Shown: in pieces, positions 23,306 to 30,974 of the stretch
Layout of the letters: each line of letters opens with the position of its first letter
Numbering within the stretch: position 1 is the stretch's first letter
Assembly: GCA_036497285.1 (NCBI GenBank)
Contig: DASXJR010000027.1
Location: forward strand, 1-64,000
Source of the DNA: RYN-133 sp036497285
GTDB lineage: Bacteria > Actinomycetota > Actinomycetes > Mycobacteriales > Jatrophihabitantaceae
Direction of reading: 5' to 3'
Length of the DNA: 64,000 bases
Made by a program: the position numbers and the translations under genes
Notes under the pieces: model-generated
Databases searched by the model: none
The model's input: only the letters and a program-made list of their open reading frames with translations
Told to the model about the DNA's origin: nothing

Positions 23306-24639
23306 GTCGGTACGACCCCTTCCGCGCTGTGCCGACGCCGCCCGGAGGCCAGCGCGACCGCGCATGCGGCGAGCGCGACCGAGAGCACACCCAGATAGCC
23401 GAGCACCAAGGTGGTGCGGTCGGGTTGCACCACCGGTGCGTCGGTGCTGACTCCCACCAGATGTGGTGTGCCCGGGTCCCGAGCGAACGACAGCAGACTG
23501 GTTGGATCTCTGGCGTCACGATCCCGTGCGGCAAGCGGCGCCAGTCCGAATGTCGATTCGATCAGCTTCAACGATGAGGCGGCGTCGAACTGTCTGTGGT
23601 TGACCTTCCCGGGACGGGCGAACGGGCTGATGAGAAGCGTGGGCACCCGAAGCCCGGTCGACTCGCCGTGCAGCGTGGGTGGTGCGACGTGGTCGTACCA
23701 GCCGCCCGAGCTGTCCCAGCTCACCAGCAGCGCTGAGCTCGCCCAGGCCGAACTCGCCAGCAGGCCGTTGAGCACGGCGCGGATCAGCTGGTGTCCTTTG
23801 ACGGGGTCGCGGGGAGTCTGCTCGGTTGCGGCGGTGCTGACGATGTACGACACCGCCGGCAGGTGGTTCGACACCAGGTCGCGGTAGTACTGGTTCATGT
23901 CCACGATGTGCGACATCAGCGCCGGCGTGCGCAGGTAGCGGGGGAACGCGAGCAGCGGCACGCGTGCCAACTGTCCACCCAGCCGCTGCTTGGTGGCCGC
24001 GGTATTGATCGTCAGCGCCGGCTCGTAGTTCTGCACGTAGATGCGCCACGAGACTCCGGCCGTGGTGAGCCGGTCGAAGATCACGCGCCGGTCGGGCCAG
24101 CCCTGGGTGGGGATGATCCCCGCATCTGTCGGCTGGCGTGCGGAGATGTCGAACAAATCGTTGGGTAGCGATCCGCCCGGAACACCGCTGAACCAGTTGT
24201 CGAATAGCACCCCACGCTTGACAAGTTCGTACAGCAGCGGCAGGGAGCCGCGGCGGTAGTAACCCATCGCCGCTGTGCCATCTGCGCCGGGCCGGGATTG
24301 GGCTCGCACGAACCCGTCCATCTGGCCGCCGTCCACCGAGTCGAACTGAGCCTTCGGACCGGTACGCAGCGAGGTCCGGGGCGTGGTCGGCGTGATCGGA
24401 TGGGCACCCATGCAGCCGCGCTGGTCAGAAGTGGCCTGCAATTGGCAGGGAACCTGACCGATCCCGTTTACCCCGTGCATGTCGCCGAAGTAGTTGTCGA
24501 ACGACCGCCCACCCTGCGTCATGATCAGGATGTGCTTCAGGCGGCGTTGTGGCCCGGACGTCGCGGCGCCGGCGATGGTTGGCACGATCAGGACGGCCGC
24601 CAACAGGGCGGCGGTCACGATCGAAGCGAGGCGCTTCAT
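23302..24639 (-). CDS. Exported phospholipase C/phosphoesterase-like protein with altered active site
   Basis: The 445-residue protein has a signal peptide, the PF04185-type start 'RLKHILIMTQGGRSFDNYFG', a 'LPNDLFDISARQP' segment, 'SWDSSGGWYDHVAPPTL' and 'RVPTLLISPFARPGKV', and ends with a C-terminal membrane helix. Active family members read Q-E-N-R-S-F-D; here residues 43-44 are Gly-Gly instead of the catalytic/metal Glu-Asn, and the D-E/D-D pair before GG is Asp309-Ser310. Metal binding is therefore doubtful. It is linked by 4-nt overlaps to the GT39 gene before it and the exoprotein after it. Confidence 0.78.
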   Translation of the reverse strand: MKRLASIVTAALLAAVLIVPTIAGAATSGPQRRLKHILIMTQGGRSFDNYFGDMHGVNGIGQVPCQLQATSDQRGCMGAHPITPTTPRTSLRTGPKAQFDSVDGGQMDGFVRAQSRPGADGTAAMGYYRRGSLPLLYELVKRGVLFDNWFSGVPGGSLPNDLFDISARQPTDAGIIPTQGWPDRRVIFDRLTTAGVSWRIYVQNYEPALTINTAATKQRLGGQLARVPLLAFPRYLRTPALMSHIVDMNQYYRDLVSNHLPAVSYIVSTAATEQTPRDPVKGHQLIRAVLNGLLASSAWASSALLVSWDSSGGWYDHVAPPTLHGESTGLRVPTLLISPFARPGKVNHRQFDAASSLKLIESTFGLAPLAARDRDARDPTSLLSFARDPGTPHLVGVSTDAPVVQPDRTTLVLGYLGVLSVALAACAVALASGRRRHSAEGVVPT

Positions 24640-26243
24640 GGGTGAACCTCGTAGATGATGATGATCGGCTGATCTGCCTTGCCGTTCAGTTCGCCACGCT
24701 GCACGTGCACGGGGTGTCCGTCGAACCGACGCCGCAGTTGTTCGGTGCGCGCCGCGAAGTGGGGCGAGCGTCGCGCGGAGTATGCGTCCCACACGATGTA
24801 CTCGTAGTTGGCCGACTTGAGTTCGGCGTCCGCGTTGACGATCGGCTGGTACGTCGGGTTGCGGTGCAGCGGGTTCGGGCTGACGGACAATGCATCGCAC
24901 CGCCGGCCGCTGTAGTACTCGATCACGTTGGCCATCGAGGGTCCGATGGTGATGAGGTGCGATCCGATGGGTACGTGCGTGTCGACCCACTGTCCGACTT
25001 CGCGCCCGCCCGGCAGACCGCCTGCGCCGGCGAGGCCCGACGTGGTCGGCGTGACCACCCGCATCACTGACGGAACCACGAGCGAGACCGTCACGAGCGG
25101 GATGAGCACCGCGGCATAACGGCGACCCGCGCGAGTGCGCAGACGCGCGGCGGCCGGTACGACTGCGCGGGCACCGAGCAGCGCGATCGCCGGAGCCAGC
25201 GGCATCAGGTACGAGAATCCTTTGACCGGCCAGATCTGGAAGAACGCGAACGGCACGATGATCCACGACAACAACAGCCCCTCGCGCCAGGTGACCGTCC
25301 GTCCGGTGAACCTGCGCGCGAACAGGCCGAGCAGCGCCACGGCGAGCAATCCGAAGCCCATGGATGCGCCGACGACCACCACATAGAAGGCGAAGTCGTG
25401 ATTGGGCTGGCGGGTCAGTTGCCAGAGCAGGTAGTTCTGCCCGCTGCGCGAACCACCTGACATGGACGTCAGCACGGGGTAGGCGAACGTCAGCAGTAAC
25501 GCGATGCCGGCGCCGGCCAACGGGAACCGGACCGGTCGCCACATGTGGCTGGTGAGGCAGATGAAGGCGAACGCCGAGCCGATCATGATGATCGCAGTCT
25601 CTTTGGTCAGCGTGGCCAGGCCGATCGACGCGCCGGCGGCAACGAGCCAACCCGCGCGGGCATTGCGTCGTGCAGCGAGTGCGAGACACAGCAGCGCGGC
25701 GGTGGTGAAGAAGGCCATCGGGCCGTCGAGCATGATCTGCCGGCCGATCACCACGTGGTACGGCATCACAGCCAGCAGCAGCGCGCCGACCGTCGCGACC
25801 CGGTGGTCGTACAGCACGCGGCCGAGGACGTACACCAGTGCCACTGTGGCGACCCCGAACGTCGCCGCGACGTAACGGCCCGGGGTGTCGACGATGCCGG
25901 ACCGGTACAGCGGTGCCATCACCAACTGCAGGAGCAGCGGATGTGCCCGCACGATCGGGAACAGCGCGGTGAAGTGCTGATTGCCGGCGAGGGAGGCTGA
26001 CTGGCCGGCATAGACGGCCTCATCGCTGTTGAGCCCGACCGTGCCGAGGCCGAGGTACCGGAAGAGCGCGGCGACGATCAGCACCGCCCCGAGCTCGACG
26101 ATGGTGGCCTGCTGCAGCAGCCGATAGCGGGCGGGCAGCAGGCTCGCAGCATCCAGCAAGCGGGTCACGTACGCTCCCGACGGGGCTGCCCGCGTGACAG
26201 CCACGTCCGGTGCGTCGAGGTTCGCCCGGGCTTGTGAGGTCAT
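24636..26243 (-). CDS. GT39/ArnT-like polytopic glycosyltransferase
   Basis: The 535-residue protein has 11-12 membrane helices and the GT-C motif 'GLNSDEAVYAGQSASLAG' in the first external loop, where the Asp-Glu pair is catalytic. Further markers are 'MLDGPMAFF', 'LTKETAIIM' and 'WPVKGFSYLMPLAPAIA'. Such enzymes take a sugar from a polyprenyl phosphate donor and move it to protein, lipid or glycan outside the membrane. The preceding gene encodes a DPM-synthase-like GT2 plus GtrA, which would supply that donor. ATG 26243 is used; GTG 26249 is two codons earlier. A 105-bp gap separates it from the fusion gene. Confidence 0.85.
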   Translation of the reverse strand: MTSQARANLDAPDVAVTRAAPSGAYVTRLLDAASLLPARYRLLQQATIVELGAVLIVAALFRYLGLGTVGLNSDEAVYAGQSASLAGNQHFTALFPIVRAHPLLLQLVMAPLYRSGIVDTPGRYVAATFGVATVALVYVLGRVLYDHRVATVGALLLAVMPYHVVIGRQIMLDGPMAFFTTAALLCLALAARRNARAGWLVAAGASIGLATLTKETAIIMIGSAFAFICLTSHMWRPVRFPLAGAGIALLLTFAYPVLTSMSGGSRSGQNYLLWQLTRQPNHDFAFYVVVVGASMGFGLLAVALLGLFARRFTGRTVTWREGLLLSWIIVPFAFFQIWPVKGFSYLMPLAPAIALLGARAVVPAAARLRTRAGRRYAAVLIPLVTVSLVVPSVMRVVTPTTSGLAGAGGLPGGREVGQWVDTHVPIGSHLITIGPSMANVIEYYSGRRCDALSVSPNPLHRNPTYQPIVNADAELKSANYEYIVWDAYSARRSPHFAARTEQLRRRFDGHPVHVQRGELNGKADQPIIIIYEVHP

Positions 26244-26348
26244 TCGCACGTCCGCATCAGACAGACCTCAGGCGAGCGGTGCCGAACCCGGGCATCGTCG
26301 AACGCAGTTCCGTTGGCCTCGCCGGCCTGTACGTCCCCGATCTGCACG

Positions 26349-28787
26349 TCAGGTCCGCCGGGCTCGGAGCGGGCGCGGGAGAATCGCATTCTGCGGGATC
26401 AGCGCCTCGCTGACGTGTGTGGGTTCCGGCGCCACGACAGGCCCTTGGTTGTCGTCTCTGACCAGTTGGCTGATGTGTTCCCACCACGAGTAGTCCGGGG
26501 TGGCCAGCCGACGGGCTCGGATTCCGGCCATGGCCTGCGCCAGGATCACCCGTTCCTTTGCGCGCAACTCTTCGTAGCCGAGCCCATTGACCACGAGGGC
26601 GGGCGCGAAGTACCTGAACGGCGGGAATCCGTAGGCGTCGTCGGTGTTGGCGATCAGTTCGTCGATGAGTGACTCGGCGCCGATGTCGCTGAGCCCGTAG
26701 TCCTTGCGCTCGATCACGAACAGTGTGTCCACCTGCACATGAGTTGCCTGCTCGCAGGGCACCAGACGCTGCACGGTGTACTTCGGTGGCTTGACGATCC
26801 GTTGCGTCACGGCGTTGATCGACATGATCGGCAGATTCAGCTCGCCGAGCCGGGCGCCCACGCCACGTCCGGCCTTCGAGTGCACACGGCTCTGCACGTG
26901 CAGTCGGCGCCATTCGGCGCGCGTGAGGTCACCGGCCTGCACTGCGCGCAGCGTGTGGTGGCTGATCGTCAACGGCTTCGGGTAGCACCGCGCGACGCCG
27001 GCAGAGTCGAGGATGGTCATGTCGTCGGAGAGGAAACGCCCGCCGCCCTCGCGCAGCAGCCGTAAGACGGTGCCGGTCTTCCCGGTGTCGGTCAGCGCCG
27101 ACAGCATGACTCCCCGTCCGCCGAGGTCCAGGCACGCCGAGTGCAGCAGCATGTATCCGCGGGACACGAGCACGAACCGCAGCAACGCTTCGATCACGTT
27201 GGTGTAGAGGACGTGCGGCGACCTCGTGAGCATCGGGCCGGCGACTACGCGAATCACGTTGCCCATGTCGACGTGGAAGTCCGACCCGTGCCGGCCCAGG
27301 TGCTCCTCGTACGAGACGGCGGGCGGAGACACGTACTGGGTGACTCGCGGGCGACCACGCATCGAGCCGGTACCGAACCATCCCTGGTCGATCTCGATGT
27401 CCGCAACGAATTCGCATTCGGTCCGGAAATTGTCGAGTTCGGCGAGCCGGACGGCAGAACTGATCCGCACAATGCCGTGCACGTCGTAGCGATACTGCAG
27501 CGGGCGTCCCATTCGATGAATCGGCGGTGCCGCATCCGGCCGGATGTCGACCACGAGGTCTACCGGGCCCGATCGTTGCGGGATGAGTTCGCGGGTGGGC
27601 TGATCAGTGAGCTGCGTCGGCCGCTCGGCAAGGTCGGTCATGGGTTCCCTCCGGTTGAACAGATATCGATCCGACACCGCGAACCTGACCGCGAATGCGA
27701 TCAGCAACGTGGTGACGTTGGCAGCCAGGTAGTGCACATGGAGGTCCTTGGTGAACCAGTGCAGCAATGGCAGTCGCAGCAGAAGTGCGGCGTTGTTGAC
27801 GGCGGCGAAGCCGATCAGGCGGGGGATGGCGCCGAGGCTCTTGGCACCCCGGAAGACGTAGCGGTCGGTGAGCGCGAAGTTCCACAACGTGGAAGCCTGC
27901 GTCGCCAATACGGCGGCCCACAGCAACGGCATGCCCAGCACTTGCACGAACGCCCAGAGCGCGATCGTGTTCACGGCGATACCGGTTGCGCCGACCGCCG
28001 CGAATCCGGCGGCGCGTGCGGCCCGCGTGCTGTGCCGGCCGAACAGGGTGGCCGCGCGCAGACCGATCAGGCGTCGCGCGAACAGCGCGCCTTCGCGAAG
28101 TGAAGCCTTGCTTTCGCCTGCCAGCCGCTCGCCGAAGGTGAATGGGACCTCGCTGACCCGCATCCGCGGTGAGCGCGCGAGGATCTCCATAAGGATCTTG
28201 AAACCGTTGGGGCGCAGCGCGGCGTAGTCGACGCTTTCGAGTCGGACGGCGAACATCCCGCTCATCGGGTCGGTGCACGAGCGCATGCGCCGCGGGAACA
28301 ACGCTCTCGTCAGCATCGTGCTCGACCGTGACACGGCGTGCCGCACGGCTCCGCTGAGCCCTGCAGAGTCACCCGCGCCGACGTACCGGCTGGCGACGAC
28401 CATCTCGCTGTCCTGTTCGCAACCGGTCCGTACGAGCACCGGAGCGAGCTCGGGCGGGTGCTGGAGGTCGCCGTCCATGACGACCGCCCAGCGTGAATCG
28501 GCAGCCTGAAATCCTGCCAGCACCGCCGTCCCGAGCCCGCCGGCGCGTTCACCGGGTGACCGGTGAAGCAGTCGGACACGATGACGTGCCTGGCTTGCGA
28601 CCTCGAGGACGCGGTCCGGCGTGTCGTCGTCGCTGTCGTCGACGAAAAGGATCTCGGCGCGCAGCTCCGCGAGTGCGGTGTCAAGGCGGGCGACGAGCGG
28701 AGCGATGTTGTCGGCCTCGTTACGCGTCGGAACGACCACGGTCAGGTCGAGCGTCGCCACAGCCGTGGGCTCACGAGTTGTGGTCAT
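26349..28787 (-). CDS. Three-domain fusion: DPM-like GT2, GtrA membrane domain, HprK-like P-loop domain
   Basis: Residues 1-230 are a GT2 domain of polyprenyl-phosphate mannose synthase type ('TVVVPTRNEADNIAPLVARL', 'FVDDSDDDTPD', 'MDGDLQHPPEL', 'DPMSGMFAVRL'). Residues ~245-372 are a four-helix GtrA domain ('TLWNFALTDRYVFRG'). Residues ~385-812 form an HPr-kinase/PEPCK-type fold with Walker A 'TDTGKTGT' (Lys570) and 'FLSDDMTIL' (Asp588-Asp589). ATG 28787 has a GAGAGGA site. Inside, Met383 (27641) is preceded by GGAGGGA, so the kinase-like part may also be made alone. GT2-GtrA fusions make or flip lipid-linked sugars; attachment of an HprK-like domain is unusual to me. Confidence 0.85.
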   Translation of the reverse strand: MTTTREPTAVATLDLTVVVPTRNEADNIAPLVARLDTALAELRAEILFVDDSDDDTPDRVLEVASQARHRVRLLHRSPGERAGGLGTAVLAGFQAADSRWAVVMDGDLQHPPELAPVLVRTGCEQDSEMVVASRYVGAGDSAGLSGAVRHAVSRSSTMLTRALFPRRMRSCTDPMSGMFAVRLESVDYAALRPNGFKILMEILARSPRMRVSEVPFTFGERLAGESKASLREGALFARRLIGLRAATLFGRHSTRAARAAGFAAVGATGIAVNTIALWAFVQVLGMPLLWAAVLATQASTLWNFALTDRYVFRGAKSLGAIPRLIGFAAVNNAALLLRLPLLHWFTKDLHVHYLAANVTTLLIAFAVRFAVSDRYLFNRREPMTDLAERPTQLTDQPTRELIPQRSGPVDLVVDIRPDAAPPIHRMGRPLQYRYDVHGIVRISSAVRLAELDNFRTECEFVADIEIDQGWFGTGSMRGRPRVTQYVSPPAVSYEEHLGRHGSDFHVDMGNVIRVVAGPMLTRSPHVLYTNVIEALLRFVLVSRGYMLLHSACLDLGGRGVMLSALTDTGKTGTVLRLLREGGGRFLSDDMTILDSAGVARCYPKPLTISHHTLRAVQAGDLTRAEWRRLHVQSRVHSKAGRGVGARLGELNLPIMSINAVTQRIVKPPKYTVQRLVPCEQATHVQVDTLFVIERKDYGLSDIGAESLIDELIANTDDAYGFPPFRYFAPALVVNGLGYEELRAKERVILAQAMAGIRARRLATPDYSWWEHISQLVRDDNQGPVVAPEPTHVSEALIPQNAILPRPLRARRT

Positions 28788-28929
28788 GATCGTTCCTCTC
28801 CACGCGCGACCAGTGCGCGTAGGCATACGTGCCAAGCAGGATGGGTGATCAGGCCCCCCGTCACGCAGCGACCTGTCGATCGCACGCGCTAGGCGCCGGA
28901 GAAATCGAGGTGCTGGGGTGTGGCGGCGC

Positions 28930-29199
28930 TCAGCCGGCCGAGCGCGAGCCCGGGCCTTCCGGCGCGATCGGCGACGCGGCGGTCGAACCGATCAGGCCGA
29001 CGCCGGCTGCCATCAGCAGCCGAATGGCGCGCTCGCTCAGTTCCTCGGTGCACTCGCTACGGCACTTCGGGCAGGTGTAACGCAACGTCTGCTCCGGCGC
29101 CGACGAATCGAATCCCAGGATGAGGCTGGCGTCGTCCGTCGAAACCTCAACGGACCCGCACGCGGGACAATCGACGCGCATCGACGAGGGATTCGCCAT
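28930..29199 (-). CDS. Small zinc-ribbon protein
   Basis: The 89-residue protein has a two-knuckle zinc ribbon: 'VDCPACGSVEVS' at residues 9-20 and 'YTCPKCRSECTEEL' at about 41-54. A hydrophobic helix 'AIRLLMAAGVGLIGSTAA' follows, possibly membrane-associated. ATG 29199 opens the frame. I do not recognise a named family. The neighbours are regulators of the NarL type upstream and the surface-glycan run downstream, neither suggesting a clear role. A DNA- or protein-binding adaptor is possible. Confidence 0.6.
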   Translation of the reverse strand: MANPSSMRVDCPACGSVEVSTDDASLILGFDSSAPEQTLRYTCPKCRSECTEELSERAIRLLMAAGVGLIGSTAASPIAPEGPGSRSAG

Positions 29200-29301
29200 G
29201 CGTACAGTGTGCCCACTCCGAGCCGCGGACGTAACTCATCTCTCAGCGCGTCGTCGTTGAACCGCACGTGAATTCCCCCCTCCGCGACAGCCTCGCCACA
29301 G

Positions 29302-29364
29302 CCACGGGGCCGGCGAGTGGCCCAAGGCTAAGAGAGTGTGCAGCGAAGCAAATCGGCCCCGTGG
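29302..29364. repeat. Perfect 11-bp inverted repeat downstream of the NarL-type gene
   Basis: CCACGGGGCCG (29302-29312) and CGGCCCCGTGG (29354-29364) are exact complements separated by 41 nt. It lies 36 nt beyond the stop of the minus-strand regulator gene at 29400 and upstream of the zinc-ribbon gene. It may terminate transcription or be a binding site. The rest of the 200-bp gap has no recognisable gene. Confidence 0.55.
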
Positions 29365-29399
29365 ACGAAGGCAGCTACAGCAGATGCACGAGAAGGACC

Positions 29400-30017
29400 T
29401 CAAATGCGGAGCTTGGCTCCGATTCGGCGACGGTGTGAGCGGATCGTGTTCGTCGACAGGTGGAGGCCCTGCGCGATCTCGCGTGAGGTCCGGCCGGACA
29501 GGATGTGTGCGAGGATTTCCCGCTCGCGTTCGGTCAGCCCGCGGTTTCCGTCCGTACAGCGATGAAGCGTCTGCGGGTGCCGGATCAGTGAGTGGATCAC
29601 GATCCCCAGAAGCTGGGGAGGAAACCATGCCTCACCTCGAGACACCGCCGCGATCGCATCGAGGAGGGCCGTCACCGGCTCGTCCTTGCCGATCCACCCC
29701 ACGGCTCCGGCCTGCGCCAATCGGACCGCAACTGTGCGGTCTCGAGACATCGAAACCAGCAAGACGGAGGTGTGCGGACTTACCTGGCCGATCGTGGCAA
29801 CAGCGTCGACGGGGTCGCCGAAATCGTCGGGGTCCAGCGTCACGATGTCGGGCTGGATCGGCGCGAGCCGCGTCTGAAGCAAGCTCGTGTCGGCTTTCAT
29901 GCGCGTCATGATTGGTGCGTTTTCGCGATGCTCGACATAGCGCATCAGAGCATCGGCGAATACGACATCGTTCTCAATCACCAGGACGCGCACACCCCGG
30001 TCCGGGACGTGGCCCAT
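29400..30017 (-). CDS. NarL/LuxR-type response regulator with intact phosphoacceptor
   Basis: The 205-residue protein has a receiver domain with acidic residues 'VIENDVVF' (Glu15, Asp17), phosphoacceptor Asp62 in 'IVTLDPDDFG' and conserved Lys111 ('GWIGKDEP'). A LuxR HTH follows: 'LTEREREILAHILSGRTSRE' and 'GLHLSTNTIRSHRRRIGAKL'. It should be activated by a histidine kinase, but none is encoded nearby. It lies next to a second NarL-like gene with a degenerate receiver; the two may act together on the NlpC or surface-glycan genes. ATG 30017 is assumed; a GTG nine codons later would also keep the domain. Confidence 0.87.
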   Translation of the reverse strand: MGHVPDRGVRVLVIENDVVFADALMRYVEHRENAPIMTRMKADTSLLQTRLAPIQPDIVTLDPDDFGDPVDAVATIGQVSPHTSVLLVSMSRDRTVAVRLAQAGAVGWIGKDEPVTALLDAIAAVSRGEAWFPPQLLGIVIHSLIRHPQTLHRCTDGNRGLTEREREILAHILSGRTSREIAQGLHLSTNTIRSHRRRIGAKLRI

Positions 30018-30102
30018 ACGCCACAGAGTGACGGGGTATCTCCGCTTCGCCCACCCACAGCAGCATCAATATGCCTCGTGCGAGTGCACGAGGATGCAAG
30101 TG

Positions 30103-30783
30103 TCAGGGCACCGAGGCCAACCTGGCCGGCTCGCGTTCGCTGAGCAGGTGGTGCTCCACCGCAAGAGCGGCTGCTTCGAGACGCGAGTGCACGCTGAGCT
30201 TCATCAGCATCGACTGCACATGGCTGCGGATCGTCGTGCGCGAGACGCCGAGCCGCCGTGACATCGCAGCGGTGTCCATGCCGCTCACAACCATCGCGAG
30301 GCATTCGTACTCACGCGGAGTGAGATACGTGGCCAGCTTCCGCACCCGCCGCGCCTCGGTCGACCCCGGCGTAGACATGTCGGACAACGATGCCTCGATG
30401 ACGATTTCGCCGAGATGCAGCCGGCGCACCGCCCCGAGCAGGACGTCTAGACCGCGCGACGTGTGGATGAACCCTTGGACGCCGGCATTGAGCGCGGCGC
30501 TGAGCGTCATCGGATCGGAATCCGAGCTGAGCACAACGATGCGACTCGACGGCGCCGCCGAGCGGACTTCGCTCATCACCTCCGCCAGGCCACCGTCGGT
30601 GAATGTCCAGGCGCACAGGCAAATCGCATTCCGATGTCGCTTGACCGCCTCGAGCAGCCCGGCACGCGTGGTCGTAGCGTGCACAACGGTGAAGCCCTCG
30701 CTTTGGACAGCACTGACCAATGCGTCCACGAACATGCGCTGTGAATTGGCGATGATCACAGCATCGCCCGTCCCTCCGAGCAT
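30103..30783 (-). CDS. NarL/LuxR-type regulator with pseudo-receiver domain
   Basis: The 226-residue protein has receiver-like topology, but the acidic pair is 'IIANSQRMF' (Asn13-Ser14), the phosphoacceptor position falls in 'CLCAWTFTDGG' with Ala or Trp, and the usual Lys is replaced in 'FIHTSRGL'. The LuxR HTH is intact ('LTPREYECLAMVVSGMDTAA', 'RLGVSRTTIRSHVQSML'). Phosphorylation-independent control is therefore expected. It is 85 nt upstream of the canonical regulator, same strand. A 17-bp inverted repeat lies 30 nt upstream of its start and may be an operator. Confidence 0.88.
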   Translation of the reverse strand: MLGGTGDAVIIANSQRMFVDALVSAVQSEGFTVVHATTTRAGLLEAVKRHRNAICLCAWTFTDGGLAEVMSEVRSAAPSSRIVVLSSDSDPMTLSAALNAGVQGFIHTSRGLDVLLGAVRRLHLGEIVIEASLSDMSTPGSTEARRVRKLATYLTPREYECLAMVVSGMDTAAMSRRLGVSRTTIRSHVQSMLMKLSVHSRLEAAALAVEHHLLSEREPARLASVP

Positions 30784-30812
30784 CTTCGGGTACCCCCCAA
30801 CCCGTAGAAGCC

Positions 30813-30829
30813 GGACGACTTAATCGTCC
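30813..30829. promoter_or_regulatory. GGACGA-N5-TCGTCC inverted repeat upstream of the pseudo-receiver regulator
   Basis: GGACGA (30813-30818) and TCGTCC (30824-30829) flank CTTAA, 29 nt before the start at 30783. The surrounding 190 bp are AT-rich for this genome. A 6-5-6 inverted repeat is of a size bound by LuxR-type dimers, so autoregulation is possible. Beyond this the 30784-30974 gap shows no gene. Confidence 0.45.
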
Positions 30830-30974
30830 GTTAACTTTCAGCTGACCCAAAGTATGCTTCCGGGACAAGTATTAGTCGCCGCATTACAAACGTGTCAGAG
30901 CGCTTGGGCTGATTTGGCCGGTTTTCCCGACCCTTTGGGGCGACTTCTTATCGGTCACTCATATGAACCGCGAC

